Source: Acidianus sp. HS-5 (GTDB lineage: Archaea > Thermoproteota > Thermoprotei_A > Sulfolobales > Sulfolobaceae). From it: DNA of 64,000 bases. The stretch lies in the NCBI RefSeq assembly GCF_021655615.1, contig NZ_AP025245.1, forward strand, positions 124,001 to 188,000, read 5' to 3'. Each line of letters begins with the position of its first letter. The stretch's first letter is position 1. The notes below the pieces were generated by a model. That model did no database searches. It was not told the origin of the DNA and saw only the letters and a list, made by a program, of their open reading frames with translations. Below, one piece after another: positions 17,286 to 28,085 of this stretch. The position numbers were made by a program, and so were the translations under genes.

Positions 17286-18721
17286 TTTTTCACCATCTTC
17301 TCTAACCATATTTTCGTTAAGATCTTTTGTTTACAATCGTTGCACACATCAGTGTATTGCGTGGAATATCCTAAAGATGATAGCAGATCGTCGACTCTGC
17401 TCTTAACTTTAGAAGAGCCTATAGGTTTTCCGCAGAATCTACATCTCTGTAGCTTCACTTTATTTACGGTTATCTGACCGTGAATTACTTCCTTTATTTT
17501 TGCTCTTTCCTTGAAAGTTATTGCATTCTCTGGGCAGTTCTTAATACACCTTTGAGAGCCTATGCAATTACTTAAGTTGTAACCTAGGATAATCTCATCT
17601 CCACTATTTTTCATCTCTGGAACTAACATTTGGCACATTCTTACACAAACTCCACATAGGACGCATTTTTCCGGATTTACTTCTACTGAAAAAATTCCTT
17701 CAATTTCCTCTTCCTCATTCAATTTCATTTTCTTATTCATCTCGTTAATTGCCCAAATTAATAGTCCTCTTCTTCTCCTTCTGCTAAGGATTACGTCTTC
17801 TGGAATTTTGGAGATCGGTATTTCGAAGTTAACATTATACGCCTTTTTCAGTTCTTCCTCATTTTTAACCTTTAATATTGGAAAATTTATGCCCGGAAAA
17901 TGAGAGGGAATTTCCTCAACTCTCTTTACGGATATTTCGTCTCCTTCTTTTGCATAAATTATTGGCAACAAGCCTGCAGAATATGCAGAAAGTACAAATG
18001 AATCGTGAATTCCCCCTATTGGAATTACAACTGGAAATACTCCTTCTTCTATTTCGACATCCTTAACTGGAGTAAAAAGAAGCTTTGCATTGCCATATTT
18101 TTCTACAATAGTGTTTACGAAGGAAACGAATTGCATTGTACTAAAAGTTGGTAGTTCTAGATATCCTAGGTAGGAAGAACCAGAACAGTACCCGCAATAT
18201 GTGCATTCTTCCGGCTTAGACACTTGAGGACCTTCTGGTGCCTTAACTATTATCTTCTTAGGGCATGACTCTATACATTTATTTATTTCTCTCTCAACCT
18301 TAAGTTCGTCTGCTAAAACTGGGTAAGGTAGATACTCGTATAGTCTAAATCTTATCAAGTTCCTTCTGGACAGTTTTGATGATCTCACTGGCTGTATGTA
18401 GTAAGCTAGATCCGCAAAGGATTGTTTTGCTATATAAGCTGAAATCAGAGATGTTAAATGCTTCTTAGAGAACTTCAGCCACTTTTCAGGGATAACATCT
18501 ATTGCTATAGGATTAATTCCAGTTCTCTGCTCTATTTCATAAACTAAATCCTCTTTTGCTTCTCCTAAAATTACTATGGATTTTACGAAATTCTCAGTTA
18601 AGTCGGAAAATATATGATTACCTAACTCAGATATGTAAACTAAGTTCGGATTTTCGAAAAATGAGCCTAAAGTATCTCTGTCCATTTTTAAACTAGGTGA
18701 AAATAACAAACCGACGTTCAA
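17282..18721 (-). CDS. Multi-cluster ferredoxin-like protein of the molybdoenzyme operon (SreD-like)
   Basis: A 479-aa soluble protein with three Cys-rich zones. One is CTYCGYC near residues 176-182. The second is CVLCGVCVRMCQ plus CIGSQRCIKNCPENA (about 355-405), a bacterial-type two-[4Fe-4S] domain. The third is a C-terminal CRFCGKP...CNDCKQK knuckle. Residues around 330 have an unusual run of arginines (SRRRRRG). The position and composition resemble the extra FeS protein (SreD) of the Acidianus ambivalens sulfur reductase operon. It overlaps the chaperone gene by 4 bp upstream and the next gene by 4 bp downstream. It may shuttle electrons or help assembly on the cytoplasmic side. Confidence 0.75.
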   Translation of the reverse strand: MNVGLLFSPSLKMDRDTLGSFFENPNLVYISELGNHIFSDLTENFVKSIVILGEAKEDLVYEIEQRTGINPIAIDVIPEKWLKFSKKHLTSLISAYIAKQSFADLAYYIQPVRSSKLSRRNLIRFRLYEYLPYPVLADELKVEREINKCIESCPKKIIVKAPEGPQVSKPEECTYCGYCSGSSYLGYLELPTFSTMQFVSFVNTIVEKYGNAKLLFTPVKDVEIEEGVFPVVIPIGGIHDSFVLSAYSAGLLPIIYAKEGDEISVKRVEEIPSHFPGINFPILKVKNEEELKKAYNVNFEIPISKIPEDVILSRRRRRGLLIWAINEMNKKMKLNEEEEIEGIFSVEVNPEKCVLCGVCVRMCQMLVPEMKNSGDEIILGYNLSNCIGSQRCIKNCPENAITFKERAKIKEVIHGQITVNKVKLQRCRFCGKPIGSSKVKSRVDDLLSSLGYSTQYTDVCNDCKQKILTKIWLEKMVKK

Positions 18722-19329
18722 TTTGATACACCTAATCTATCTTTTTCCACGTTTATCCATTCGTTCAAAGCTTTGCAAACGGATTTAAATATTTCAGACC
18801 TATCGTCTACAATTACATCGTTTGCCCAGTCTGGAATCCAACCATAAACATGGCTTATGAAGAAGTTTCTCTCATCCATTATAGCCCTCTGGTCTCCTTC
18901 GTCCTCCTTTGAAATTAAGAATGACATGAAAGCCATTATTGAGGAAATGTGATCTGCTTCAGGCTGGAAGAAATCGCCCATTTTAGGCCTAAGTTTATAT
19001 GCCTTGTAAAACTTTATGATATCATTTAGCTTAAATAATGCGACCTTCTCTCCCATTAATGTGTACAACCTTTTACTTTCTACGGGTGTTAAAGGCTTTA
19101 CCCCAATACCCGTTAAAAAAAGGGTCGTATATTCAATTAAATAGTCCTTCTTTTGCTTGGTGTTGAGTAATTCAAAAACTTCTGATAGCGGTTCAAAAAC
19201 TTCCTTGGCTACCTTAATTTTTTCTAACATTTCCTTATAACTATCGTCATCTAGTTTATAATAAAAAATATCTGAAAAAATATCGTAAATGAAAGCTCTA
19301 TTGCTTAGTTCCTTCATCACTTTCATCAT
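18718..19329 (-). CDS. TorD/DmsD-like molybdoenzyme chaperone (SreE-like)
   Basis: A 203-aa all-helical cytoplasmic protein of the TorD/NarJ type. It contains the usual EYTTLFLTG...[12 protein letters not shown] stretch (about 65-90) and [19 protein letters not shown] (about 115-135), matching the family signature E-x-D-H. These chaperones bind the twin-arginine leader and hold the apoenzyme until the molybdopterin is inserted. The gene lies directly after the FeS subunit gene, overlapping by about 30 bp, and ATGs at 19326 or 19317 are also possible starts. Confidence 0.85.
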   Translation of the reverse strand: MMKVMKELSNRAFIYDIFSDIFYYKLDDDSYKEMLEKIKVAKEVFEPLSEVFELLNTKQKKDYLIEYTTLFLTGIGVKPLTPVESKRLYTLMGEKVALFKLNDIIKFYKAYKLRPKMGDFFQPEADHISSIMAFMSFLISKEDEGDQRAIMDERNFFISHVYGWIPDWANDVIVDDRSEIFKSVCKALNEWINVEKDRLGVSN

Positions 19330-20167
19330 CTGGATCTTGTTCTGTATATGTAGAATCGTTACCTTGTTGTTGTTCGGTGTACGTGGAATTATTGCCTTGA
19401 GCGCCCAACTGAACTACACCGTTGGCAGTATAAGCGTCATAGTACTCTGACTGGCTTAGCAGTTCTACATCTTCTTGTGCATCGTATTTACTATGCCACG
19501 GTAAATACCCGCTTGCAGGATCTGCACCGGTTTCTGGTCCCAGTACAAATCCTCCTTTATCTATAAAGAGTATAGTGCCAGGATCTGTGGGATCGAGCCT
19601 ATTAGCCCATATTCTAGCTTGAACCATACATCCGTGAACACATGCAGGTATTCTTTCCTCTGGAGGTAAAGTTGGATCGTAAATTCTGTCAAAGCAATGC
19701 GTGCACTTCTTTGTTACACCTTCAATGTAATCGAAGAACCTATTACCGTATGGGCAAGCATAAATGCAGTACTTAGTGCCTATACATTCATCGTAATTCA
19801 CAAGGACTATACCGTCTTCCGTCCTTTTGAAAGTTGCACCTACTGGGCAAACCGGAACGCAAGGGGCATTAAAGCAATGGAAGCAATTTATTGGTATATT
19901 AAATATCTTAGTCTGAGGATATTCTCCTACTTCAACGTATAGCACTCTAAGCCAGAACATTACATCTAGATCTCCGTATGGGTTTAAGTCCGGCAGTGGG
20001 CCGAACATTCCAGACGTGTTCCATTCCTTGCAAGACATTTGACAGCCTCCACAGCCGAAGCACTTATTTAGATCCGTTATTATTGCATAGTTTTTCTTTG
20101 GCTTAAATGGAGGAGCATGTTGTACTCCTTCATTTTCTATATTTAAGGTAACGGGTTGGTCTGCCAT
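19298..20167 (-). CDS. DmsB/PsrB-type four-cluster iron-sulfur electron-transfer subunit (SreB-like)
   Basis: A 289-aa subunit that passes electrons between the anchor and the catalytic subunit. Four Cys groups are visible: [11 protein letters not shown] (36-46), [32 protein letters not shown] and CTHCF...CVHGC. Together they give the four [4Fe-4S] clusters of the family. Unusually the C-terminus carries a hydrophilic tail with a tandem repeat ([17 protein letters not shown]) and an acidic end. The gene begins two bases after the catalytic subunit gene, so it is co-translated. No own Tat signal, so it probably hitchhikes with the large subunit. Confidence 0.85.
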   Translation of the reverse strand: MADQPVTLNIENEGVQHAPPFKPKKNYAIITDLNKCFGCGGCQMSCKEWNTSGMFGPLPDLNPYGDLDVMFWLRVLYVEVGEYPQTKIFNIPINCFHCFNAPCVPVCPVGATFKRTEDGIVLVNYDECIGTKYCIYACPYGNRFFDYIEGVTKKCTHCFDRIYDPTLPPEERIPACVHGCMVQARIWANRLDPTDPGTILFIDKGGFVLGPETGADPASGYLPWHSKYDAQEDVELLSQSEYYDAYTANGVVQLGAQGNNSTYTEQQQGNDSTYTEQDPDDESDEGTKQ

Positions 20168-20169
20168 TT

Positions 20170-23100
20170 TTAATCACCTTTTTCTGCTGCGAAACCATAA
20201 CGAACCTTGTAACCGTTTATAACGTAATTATTAGCAGCTAGAGATGAAGGTTGAACGTAAGACCACAGTGAAGTTTCTTGGATCTTATTAGCATTAAAGC
20301 GAAGGTGAGGTACACTGCAAGGTTGAGCGAAAGTTGGAGTCGTTGGTGCATTATTTACCGTAATCTTTCCACTCATTTGATTTAGTATTGTTGTCAGTAT
20401 ATCTTGGTTGCTGAAATCGCTACCCATGTATGTGAACTTGTTTGAATATACCTTTACTGAAGTGGCAGTACTTTTGCCCACAATTTTTACCCTGCTATCG
20501 TGCCAACTCGTCTGGCCAGTTATTGGATCTAAATAGATTATGGGGAAAGCGTTATCAGTAGTGGGACTTAACTGTCCTCCTCTGGAAGGAGGCATATATG
20601 AAATGTTAGCCCAGTTATTCAGTATACTAAATTTCACTTGTGGAGACTCTGCAGTTTGCCCTCTAAATCCAGGTAATGCCTCGTTAGATACGATGACCCA
20701 TGCTGCACCAGGTCTTGTAGCATTATCCAGAAACACTATCGCATCGAAAGTAGTCCTCATTCCTCCAGACCATGGTTCATTTATCGCCTCGAACTTTACG
20801 AACTCTCCTGAGGATATTCCTTGAGACTTTACGTAAGGATCTGCAGCACTTAACATTACTGGTGAGTAAGGCATAATTGCCATTAGCCAAGGAACGTTAT
20901 ACGACCAAGTATGGTATACTCTGTCATGTCTTCTTACGAAGAACGTTAACGGATAGTCAGACTCATCAATTCCGTCTGATGTTATGTTTGAATTCCAAGC
21001 TGCTGGCGGGTAATATCCTCCAAATGGCTTAAAGTAATCTAGGAGATTGTTTGCTAAAGCCTCACCATAGCTATCGCTAGGTACCACGGACTTAATTAGG
21101 AAAGCAGGATTCTTTGTCTGCAAATAATAGTAATAGTATGCAGCATTGTAACCAGTCCACTTTCCTGCAGCAGCTAACCTAAACTTCTGTAAGTATTCAA
21201 GGTATATTCTATGCAGATAAGGTAGGCCTATAGGTCCATAAGCTCCAGGCATGTAAGCTCCCCAAGCTAGGAAGTAGAACATGTTAACGTTCCTCATATA
21301 CCTTATTGAAGGAGGTAAAACGTATACTGCACCACCTTTTCCAACCTGAGCATAGCCTGGATAGATATCGTCTATAGTCATGTATTGAGAGGCATATTTA
21401 TCTATAATTTCTTGTAACATTTTCTGTAGAGTAGGTTGAAATTCAATTGGGATTCTAAAGTAGCTTTCTACTCCTTGAGATCTATCGTCGGCCGCTATTT
21501 TATATGTGTTTGCAGTAGAGAATAATTGTCCTGATGGAACATTACTTAAAATCTGATTTATAACATTTTGTTGGTTTACTCCATAAGGTACGAATGAAGC
21601 ATACAGTTTCAATTGTTGCGGATTGGGTTCTTGTTCATCTTCACTATTCTTCAGTATGTATTGGAATTTGTCTCCATAACCTGCAATCAATATCCCCTGC
21701 TTTAGTATGAACATTCCCGTAGATATGTAACCTGGTTGACCTTGAGTGTATATTTGAGTTCCACTTATTGGATCATGTAAAGTAATTGGACTTATTAGTG
21801 GTAGTCCCGTGATAGGATCTTGCGCAGTGTAGTGAATACATGCTGACGGATTGATTTGATTATTTTGATTAGGATACGCTCTCAATAACCACAGTAAAGT
21901 GAGAAGGAAACTTCCGGCTGAAAGTACTGGATACATAGAAGGTAATGCGGGCCAGTTTAGCGAGTCTGAAGGACCTTGAGGTAAGCTAGTAGGTCTATCG
22001 AAAGTAGAGTGGAATCCGTATAGTTCTAAGAATGATCTGTCGGGGATAATTAAATCTACTACATTTAAGGTTTCCTGCATGAATAAGTCTATTTGAATAG
22101 TAAATGGAATGATGTAATTTCCGCTACTATCTTTTTCGGTAACTTTCTGCAATAAGTCCGCCAGATTGTATGCATTATTCCAGAACGGTGCAGTTATGTA
22201 CCACATCATTGCTTGTATTTTGTAAGGCATCACGCCAGGGTACTTATTCATGAAATATGTTGTATATGCATTTGAAGATATCGCCCTCTGAGTGCTATAC
22301 GGAAGTTCCCAACTGTATCCTCTATCAACTAGCAGAGGCCTTCCGTTCTTGTATATAACTAGATCGTCAGGACTGTCAGGATATCCATAAGGTCCTGCAC
22401 CTACTACCTTTACATCAGTAATGTTAACTGTCCCATCATTGTATATGTACTCAGTTTTCAGGAATCCAGACCTACCTTTAGGAACTTCTAAAGTTGTGTT
22501 AGAGATTGCGCTTGCTATGTCAGGATCTATACTAGGTGTATTAGCTAATGGATGAGGTGGAACAGCAAAACCTGGGAAGTAATGAGGATATGGATACTTA
22601 TATAGGTCTGCTCCTGGGTTATCCCATGCACCCAACATTAGAACAAGATAATGGTACGACGATGCAGACATGAATCCATTAGAGTGAGCAGCAATTCCCC
22701 TCATAAAGTATATTGACACTGGTCTGCCTACTACATGATCATGATATCTACCTAAGTAATCCACCCATTTTGCAGGTTCATATATTGCTTTTTGGAAAGC
22801 TACTGTAGCTACCTCGTTTGCAATCCTTACAATTGTATCGTGTGGTATTCCGCTAACATCTGCACAGTTTAATGCTCCATACTGAGGAGATTGAGTATAT
22901 GGTACATAAGGATCATAATTGAGCAACTCTGCCCTAAATAACTCAAATGCTGTTGTAGCAACAAGCTGTATAGTCTGGGAGCTACCGGGAGATATTGGAA
23001 CTGTTATTTTTATTGCGGGGACTTTTACTGAGGTTCCATTCTTTAGCTTGTAAGGTACTTGAATTATCTGACTCTGCATTGATGATGGTAACTCATCTAG

Positions 23101-24465
23101 CGTTAATACCGGCTGAACTCCTTTCTGCCACGGAACATCTACATAAGAGTAAACATTGCCGTCTGTACCAATGGTAGCTTCTAACCAAGGATACTTAGAG
23201 TTGTACTGTGGATTACTCACATTTGTCCTTACATGTAAACCTACGTTATTTCCTGCAGTAGGATCTGTAGGATCTAAACAGTCGCCGTTTTGCGGATTTG
23301 GATTTACTATTACTAACCAAGACATGTTAGTATAATATCTTAAGAATTCCTCATCTATGTGAGGGAATATTGCTGTAGACGGAAGAGGTGGAAAACTCGT
23401 TAAAGGAACTACTGATCCACTTGGAGTGACTGTCTGCATCAGTAGTTGGCTATCTCCATTATATGCAGGCTGAACTGGTTGTAAAGTAATTGGATTTATT
23501 ACTTGTGGTCCTTGTCCAGTAGCTGCTAAATATGCCTTGTACACGTAGTAATGGAAGTCTACTAAAGCTCTTACCATTCCCATCATTAGGGCTCCATCTC
23601 CTGCGGGATTAATGAAAAGGTGTTCATCCGATACTGAATAGAATCCGTACCTCTCAGGAGCCACTGTAACTACTTTTCCGCCGTTCTCCCTTATCTGTGC
23701 TATTATCCTTCTCATCCAATTAGGGAAGTGATCTCCAGCTAGCCCCGCTAGGATGAAGTATTGTGCTCTTTCCTGATCTGGACCTGCATATTCCCATACT
23801 GGACCGCCAGATATGTAAGTCCCTGAAGTGTATACGTTCATGGAACAGAATCCTCCGTGTGCTGAAGCGTTAGCCGTTCCGTAATTCCCTGCCCAAAATC
23901 CTGCAGTTAATGCTGGAATCAACTGATCTCTACCTTGCCAGAAGGACAATGCATGAGGGTTAGTCTCTCTTATCTTTAGTAATCCAGGGAAATTGTCTAC
24001 TCCTAAGTCTGATGGATTTAGCCCTAACTTACTCCAAGAAGATGCGGAAGCACCGTTTATTATTATGTCATATGCCGAATCGTAATCTACAGCCATCCAT
24101 TTTCCTTGTCCTCTTTCTCCAGCCCTCAGTAAAGGATACCTTAATCTTGCCGGAGCAAAATAGTAGTATACATCAGAAGCTCCTCTAGGGCATACACCGC
24201 CGTCATTAATGTGCCATCCAATTGTCCCAGTGATAAACCTTGGGAAGCCTTCAGGAGTTCTAACAATTTCTAGTGCGCATCTGCCTAGGCATTGGAAGCA
24301 ATTGGAGTAAACTATCTCATCGTTTGGGTAGTTTAATGTGTATGTGAATGGGTCATTGTCAAATAGTTTTTCCAACATTGGTACTCCTTTCCATAATGCT
24401 ACCCCTGCAGCTGCTACAGCAGATAGTTTGAGGAAATCTCTACGCGTTAACTTTAGTTTATCCAT
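20170..24465 (-). CDS. Large molybdopterin catalytic subunit, DMSO-reductase superfamily, sulfur/polysulfide reductase-like
   Basis: A 1431-aa Tat-exported molybdoenzyme. The leader [19 protein letters not shown] has R8-R9. C56, C59, C63 and C92 form the N-terminal [4Fe-4S] site (NCFQCLGRC...VCPRG). HGGFCSMN (C207) is at the position of the molybdenum ligand, and a Cys there fits Psr/Phs/Nap-type enzymes. It is far longer than PsrA/PhsA (about 750) and longer than TtrA (about 1000), with several large inserts between residues 320-560 and 690-1000. By context (FeS subunit, chaperone, NrfD anchor, Sulfolobales) the best guess is a sulfur/polysulfide reductase (SreA-like). Tetrathionate reductase or a sulfite-oxidising SoeA-like enzyme remain possible. 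Confidence 0.85.
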   Translation of the reverse strand: MDKLKLTRRDFLKLSAVAAAGVALWKGVPMLEKLFDNDPFTYTLNYPNDEIVYSNCFQCLGRCALEIVRTPEGFPRFITGTIGWHINDGGVCPRGASDVYYYFAPARLRYPLLRAGERGQGKWMAVDYDSAYDIIINGASASSWSKLGLNPSDLGVDNFPGLLKIRETNPHALSFWQGRDQLIPALTAGFWAGNYGTANASAHGGFCSMNVYTSGTYISGGPVWEYAGPDQERAQYFILAGLAGDHFPNWMRRIIAQIRENGGKVVTVAPERYGFYSVSDEHLFINPAGDGALMMGMVRALVDFHYYVYKAYLAATGQGPQVINPITLQPVQPAYNGDSQLLMQTVTPSGSVVPLTSFPPLPSTAIFPHIDEEFLRYYTNMSWLVIVNPNPQNGDCLDPTDPTAGNNVGLHVRTNVSNPQYNSKYPWLEATIGTDGNVYSYVDVPWQKGVQPVLTLDELPSSMQSQIIQVPYKLKNGTSVKVPAIKITVPISPGSSQTIQLVATTAFELFRAELLNYDPYVPYTQSPQYGALNCADVSGIPHDTIVRIANEVATVAFQKAIYEPAKWVDYLGRYHDHVVGRPVSIYFMRGIAAHSNGFMSASSYHYLVLMLGAWDNPGADLYKYPYPHYFPGFAVPPHPLANTPSIDPDIASAISNTTLEVPKGRSGFLKTEYIYNDGTVNITDVKVVGAGPYGYPDSPDDLVIYKNGRPLLVDRGYSWELPYSTQRAISSNAYTTYFMNKYPGVMPYKIQAMMWYITAPFWNNAYNLADLLQKVTEKDSSGNYIIPFTIQIDLFMQETLNVVDLIIPDRSFLELYGFHSTFDRPTSLPQGPSDSLNWPALPSMYPVLSAGSFLLTLLWLLRAYPNQNNQINPSACIHYTAQDPITGLPLISPITLHDPISGTQIYTQGQPGYISTGMFILKQGILIAGYGDKFQYILKNSEDEQEPNPQQLKLYASFVPYGVNQQNVINQILSNVPSGQLFSTANTYKIAADDRSQGVESYFRIPIEFQPTLQKMLQEIIDKYASQYMTIDDIYPGYAQVGKGGAVYVLPPSIRYMRNVNMFYFLAWGAYMPGAYGPIGLPYLHRIYLEYLQKFRLAAAGKWTGYNAAYYYYYLQTKNPAFLIKSVVPSDSYGEALANNLLDYFKPFGGYYPPAAWNSNITSDGIDESDYPLTFFVRRHDRVYHTWSYNVPWLMAIMPYSPVMLSAADPYVKSQGISSGEFVKFEAINEPWSGGMRTTFDAIVFLDNATRPGAAWVIVSNEALPGFRGQTAESPQVKFSILNNWANISYMPPSRGGQLSPTTDNAFPIIYLDPITGQTSWHDSRVKIVGKSTATSVKVYSNKFTYMGSDFSNQDILTTILNQMSGKITVNNAPTTPTFAQPCSVPHLRFNANKIQETSLWSYVQPSSLAANNYVINGYKVRYGFAAEKGD

Positions 24466-24495
24466 ATATTATCGAAAATTAACTTACTTAAATCC

Positions 24496-24504
24496 TTTAT
24501 ATAA
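24496..24504 (-). promoter_or_regulatory. TATA box of the molybdoenzyme operon
   Basis: On the minus strand TTATATAAA, preceded by a purine-poor BRE-like CTGC, is centred 35 nt before the catalytic subunit ATG. This predicts a leader of about 9 nt. Confidence 0.55.
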
Positions 24505-24530
24505 GCAGTATCTTCATTTTTTCGATATTA

Positions 24531-25361
24531 CTACTTATTCATATTTAGGATGTCTGAAACTTGCGAAGCCAACTTCTTATCAACCATTACAACTTCCGAG
24601 GCTAATTTTCTTGATTCTTCCTTACTACCCATAGCCCACAAGATTCTAGCTTTTAACGCTTTATATTCAGCATTGTTTGTTAATTTTATCCCTTCATCTA
24701 TGTAGGATAAAGCTTCTTTGTACTCATTAGCCAAGAAGCTGGCCAGAGATGCATAATAAATGTATTCTGGTCTTTTATCTAGAGTTATTGCTATTTTAAA
24801 CTCTGATAAAGCTAATTTGTAAAAGTTACTTTCTAAATAAATTTTTCCTTTCAGGAAATGTAGGAAAGAATCCTTATTAAAATAATTTAAAGCCCTATTA
24901 ACTTCGGCTAGAGCATCCATTCTTAGACCTTGATTATAATAGCTTAATATTTTTATTAATCTAGCATCATAATCTGTGGGACTTAAACTAAGCACATCAT
25001 TTATTAGAATTAATGCCTCTTCAAAATTCCCTTGTTCGTATAAGATTCTTGCCTTAAGTTCCTTATAGTCTACGCTAATTGGAAGTAACTCGAGACTTTT
25101 GTTTATTTCTGTTAGTGCGGCTTTTAGGTCCCCTAATTCATCTAAGTACTTTGCCAACTCATAATGTAAATAGTGATTGTAAGGAAATCTTTCTATTCCT
25201 TCAATTAATTCTTTCTCAGGATTTTTTGTCTTTAATGACTTTTTAGCTAAATATCTTAGGTAGTATGCCTCAGGAGATTCAATGCCTTCGAGTAGCTTTA
25301 TAGCCTCTTCGCCATTACCGTTATTAATTAATTCTTGGGCTTTTGTTATAGGGTCTTCCAC
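24531..25361 (-). CDS. TPR-repeat protein
   Basis: A 276-aa protein built of about seven to eight 34-residue tetratricopeptide repeats (for example AYYLRYLAKKSLKTKNPEKE, YLDELGDLKAALTEINKSLE, LYEQGNFEEALILINDVLSL). No signal peptide or membrane helix. TPR arrays make protein-protein contacts. It lies between the catalytic and anchor subunit genes of the molybdoenzyme, with its own upstream region shared with the plus-strand anchor gene, so a role in assembly is a fair guess but no more. Confidence 0.8.
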   Translation of the reverse strand: MEDPITKAQELINNGNGEEAIKLLEGIESPEAYYLRYLAKKSLKTKNPEKELIEGIERFPYNHYLHYELAKYLDELGDLKAALTEINKSLELLPISVDYKELKARILYEQGNFEEALILINDVLSLSPTDYDARLIKILSYYNQGLRMDALAEVNRALNYFNKDSFLHFLKGKIYLESNFYKLALSEFKIAITLDKRPEYIYYASLASFLANEYKEALSYIDEGIKLTNNAEYKALKARILWAMGSKEESRKLASEVVMVDKKLASQVSDILNMNK

Positions 25362-25436
25362 AATTTAATAGAATCCCTTAAGTAAATTATAAAGAAAATA
25401 TGTATGAGCAAACATATCGATTAAGTGAAATGAAAG

Positions 25437-25450
25437 CTTATTTAAATTTA
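25437..25450 (+). promoter_or_regulatory. TATA-like box of the NrfD-type anchor gene
   Basis: CTTATTTAAATTTA is centred roughly 22-30 nt before the ATG candidates at 25465 and 25474. It predicts a leaderless or nearly leaderless transcript, divergent from the TPR gene. Confidence 0.4.
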
Positions 25451-25464
25451 TTAATGAAAAATTG

Positions 25465-26511
25465 ATGAGAAAAATGGGTCTATATACAGCTCCTGCACCA
25501 AATACGCCATATGGGATTCAATCACCATTATTGCAGATAAACCAATATCCGCTGTGGAGTGAATATGTTGCGCTAGCGCTATATTTTACGGAATTAGCGG
25601 GCATGTTAATGGCTATTGTAGGAATACTGGAAATAAGGAAATACAGTAAAATTGTTAAGCCTACTTCGGTAGCAGTTTTTGCAAGTTCAGTTCTTGCTTT
25701 ACTGTTTTTTGATCTAGATTTAGGAAGGCCTACCAGAGGATTCTATGCGCCATTAGAAGCAATATTCAATTTCGGTCACTCTTGGATGGCTAGAGGTGTA
25801 ATATTCGTAGGCGGGCTATTGCTGTTTTCTTTTATTTATATGATATTAAACCTTTTTAATGTTAAAAAGAGATGGTTAAGGGTTACAATAGCAGTTATTG
25901 GAATGTTTGCAGGAATATTTTCAACAGTTTACAGTGGATTTGAATTAGCCGCTACTACTGGAGTGCCCTTCTGGAATAACGGAGCATTGCCGTTGCTTTA
26001 TCTTGCTGACGGAGTATTCGTAGGTTCTGCATTAGCTTATATTATAGCGTTCTTTATGAAAGGAGAAGAGGCTATAAAGAGCAGAATATTGTTTACAAGA
26101 TTGCTAGCCTTCTCTACGATAGCAGTATTATCGTCTTGGTTCTTGTTTCTTGCCAGCACTAATTACATTAATTGCTTTAATGAAGTAGCTTATTATTACT
26201 TGTTGAGTAGTCCTACTTTCACCTTAGATCTAGCTCTGGAATTTGTCACACTAGCATTGTCAGGATTTACAACATTTCCTACATTCGGTCCTTGGTTCCC
26301 AGTAATGAAATTGGATTCTTCGGGAGATTTACCTAAGGCATTAAAATATACAATGTTAGCTATAGCGATAATAGCACTATTTGCTGGTTACTTAACTAGA
26401 GCTGACGTCCTGTTTGCAGGCCAGTACGCATACCAAGTAGCTCCAATGGCTCCTTTCCAAGATACTAGTAGCCAACCCGTACCAATAGGAGCTTTCGGAT
26501 GGAGAGGATAG
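25465..26511 (+). CDS. NrfD/PsrC-type quinone-binding membrane anchor (SreC-like)
   Basis: About 348 aa with nine to ten hydrophobic helices. The N-terminal [20 protein letters not shown] and the [14 protein letters not shown] motif (about 85-100) are typical of NrfD/PsrC anchors, as is [20 protein letters not shown] (about 170-190). It should exchange electrons between the membrane quinone pool and the FeS subunit. Although it belongs with the catalytic and FeS genes, it is on the opposite strand about 1 kb upstream of them, an unusual split. A TTG at 25462 and an ATG at 25474 are alternative starts. Confidence 0.88.
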   Translation: MRKMGLYTAPAPNTPYGIQSPLLQINQYPLWSEYVALALYFTELAGMLMAIVGILEIRKYSKIVKPTSVAVFASSVLALLFFDLDLGRPTRGFYAPLEAIFNFGHSWMARGVIFVGGLLLFSFIYMILNLFNVKKRWLRVTIAVIGMFAGIFSTVYSGFELAATTGVPFWNNGALPLLYLADGVFVGSALAYIIAFFMKGEEAIKSRILFTRLLAFSTIAVLSSWFLFLASTNYINCFNEVAYYYLLSSPTFTLDLALEFVTLALSGFTTFPTFGPWFPVMKLDSSGDLPKALKYTMLAIAIIALFAGYLTRADVLFAGQYAYQVAPMAPFQDTSSQPVPIGAFGWRG

Positions 26512-26611
26512 AATATTTTATTAAACTGTTTTTTTAAATTTCTTATTTGGTTTTATTTAATAAAGATTAAATAGAAATCTTTTTTAAGGCTTATACTTAT
26601 AATATTCAGTA

Positions 26612-27247
26612 ATGATATTTTACGATCTAGACCCACGAGAGCTAGAACTTTTAGAGGTTATGGTTCAGCTCATTACTACCTCCTCTTATAAGCTTTCAAA
26701 ATTAAGCGGTTTACCTTCAGCAACTGTGTGGAGAATATTAATTAAATTGTCTAATAGGGGGTTAGTAATTAAGGAAGAAAGATCCTTTAAAATAACTCCT
26801 AAAGGTCTTGCAATCTGTTATTATTCAACGAAGAAGGGATATATTAAAGAATTCGCTGCTAGAGAATTAAAAAATCGCTGGAAATATGAAGGTTCCGAAG
26901 AGGAATTAAAAGCTTTCCTAAATTCTATATTATCTTTGCTCTCAAAAAGAGGAATTTCGCCATTTTGTATGTGCTTTACCGATCCCCTACCTTTAGCTTC
27001 TATATTTTTAAATAATACTGATGAATTGAATGAAGATAGTAGGAAGGCTGTAGCAAGAATTCTTCTTAACAGCTTACCTAGCATAGTGCTATCTAACGGC
27101 TGTAGAGCTGTAGTAACTTTTGATGCTAACGGTTCTGTTTATGCATTAGCTGTAAATTGCAGAATGAGCGGATTAAGGATCTTCCATAGGTGTCCATTAT
27201 TAGAAGAAGAAGTGAAAAAAATTGAGAACAATAGAAGAAGTATGTAA
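26612..27247 (+). CDS. Winged-helix regulator with C-terminal Cys-containing domain
   Basis: A 211-aa protein. Residues 10-75 form a TrmB/MarR-like winged helix (ELELLEVMVQLITTSSYKLS, then ATVWRILIKLSNRGLVIKEE). The C-terminal half carries several cysteines: FCMCF near 117, NGCRA near 170, NCRMS near 190 and HRCP near 200. A redox- or metal-sensing site is therefore possible. The next gene overlaps it by 26 bp, so both form one transcript downstream of the anchor gene (100-bp gap). Likely controls the molybdoenzyme cluster. Confidence 0.65.
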   Translation: MIFYDLDPRELELLEVMVQLITTSSYKLSKLSGLPSATVWRILIKLSNRGLVIKEERSFKITPKGLAICYYSTKKGYIKEFAARELKNRWKYEGSEEELKAFLNSILSLLSKRGISPFCMCFTDPLPLASIFLNNTDELNEDSRKAVARILLNSLPSIVLSNGCRAVVTFDANGSVYALAVNCRMSGLRIFHRCPLLEEEVKKIENNRRSM

Positions 27248-28031
27248 TAAATATAGAATACATCCAAGCGCTTTCCTAGGATGTTATTCATCTAAATTTG
27301 CGACTCTAGTTCCTTGCGGAAAAATTAAGCTCTTAGCAACTACGACTATAACAGAAGAAAGATGGGATAAAATTGCTTACTTTCCTTTGCTCAGAAAAAT
27401 GAGGATAAGCAAAGAGTATGAGGGCTGCGGAAATGTTGTGAGTCCTAGAGTTCTTAGCTTTAATTTTTTGGATAAGACAAAGGATATACTGAGAGCTAAC
27501 GCTGTAAACCCACTTTTGGCAAAAGGAGTAGAAAACCCAGAATACCAAGAAGTGAAAAGCGACTTTCCGATTTTTGCGTTCTCTTTTGGTAAGCCAAGAA
27601 AAAGCGTAAAAATAGAAAAAGGAATGAAAGTAGGGATAGTCAACTATTTCGGAGGAATAGGCTTCATACTTGCAAATAATAAGCTATTACAATTAGGTAA
27701 AGATGAAAGCCTTAAAGAAATTGAGAAAAAAATAGTAAATAACGCTTCGAGGGTATATAATGAGCTCTACAATGAGGAGCTGTTTGTAGAAGATATAACC
27801 GAAATGGGCGTCAAGGGTATAAAGGAAATTGAGACAAGGTACAGTATAAAGATTAAGATCGATAAAGTAAAGATTTACTCTTTACCGCAATATGTCCTAG
27901 ATATGATGCAGGGAAATCCAATAGGTGAATTTAATGCAATAGTAATTGGAAAGGAAAGTAAAGTGGAAGATTTCCTTGAGATGTTTAAGAGAATAGGCAT
28001 AGAAGCATATATTGCAGGAGAAGTCAAGTAA
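27222..28031 (+). CDS. AIR-synthase-like (PurM C-terminal fold) protein, function unknown
   Basis: A 269-aa protein. The C-terminal half has features of the AIR-synthase/HypE/SelD C-terminal domain: FVEDITEMGVKGIKEIETRY (counterpart of the conserved D-x-T-x-G-G region, here degenerate), then FNAIVIGKESKVEDFLEMFK and IGIEAYIAGEV at the end. The N-terminal nucleotide-binding domain is not recognisable (it reads VCNKYRIHPSAFLGCYSSKF). It shares a transcript with the winged-helix regulator. A maturation or cofactor role for the neighbouring metalloenzyme is conceivable. Family resemblance is by eye. Confidence 0.5.
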   Translation: MRTIEEVCNKYRIHPSAFLGCYSSKFATLVPCGKIKLLATTTITEERWDKIAYFPLLRKMRISKEYEGCGNVVSPRVLSFNFLDKTKDILRANAVNPLLAKGVENPEYQEVKSDFPIFAFSFGKPRKSVKIEKGMKVGIVNYFGGIGFILANNKLLQLGKDESLKEIEKKIVNNASRVYNELYNEELFVEDITEMGVKGIKEIETRYSIKIKIDKVKIYSLPQYVLDMMQGNPIGEFNAIVIGKESKVEDFLEMFKRIGIEAYIAGEVK

Positions 28032-28085
28032 AAAGGATCATATAACAATTTTCGTATCTTTTCTCAATTTCAATCCTAATTCCTC

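Noticed and set aside
20540..20824. Open frames opposite the molybdoenzyme gene and other strong genes
   Set aside because: They are shadows of codon bias on the other strand, without start signals or recognisable domains.
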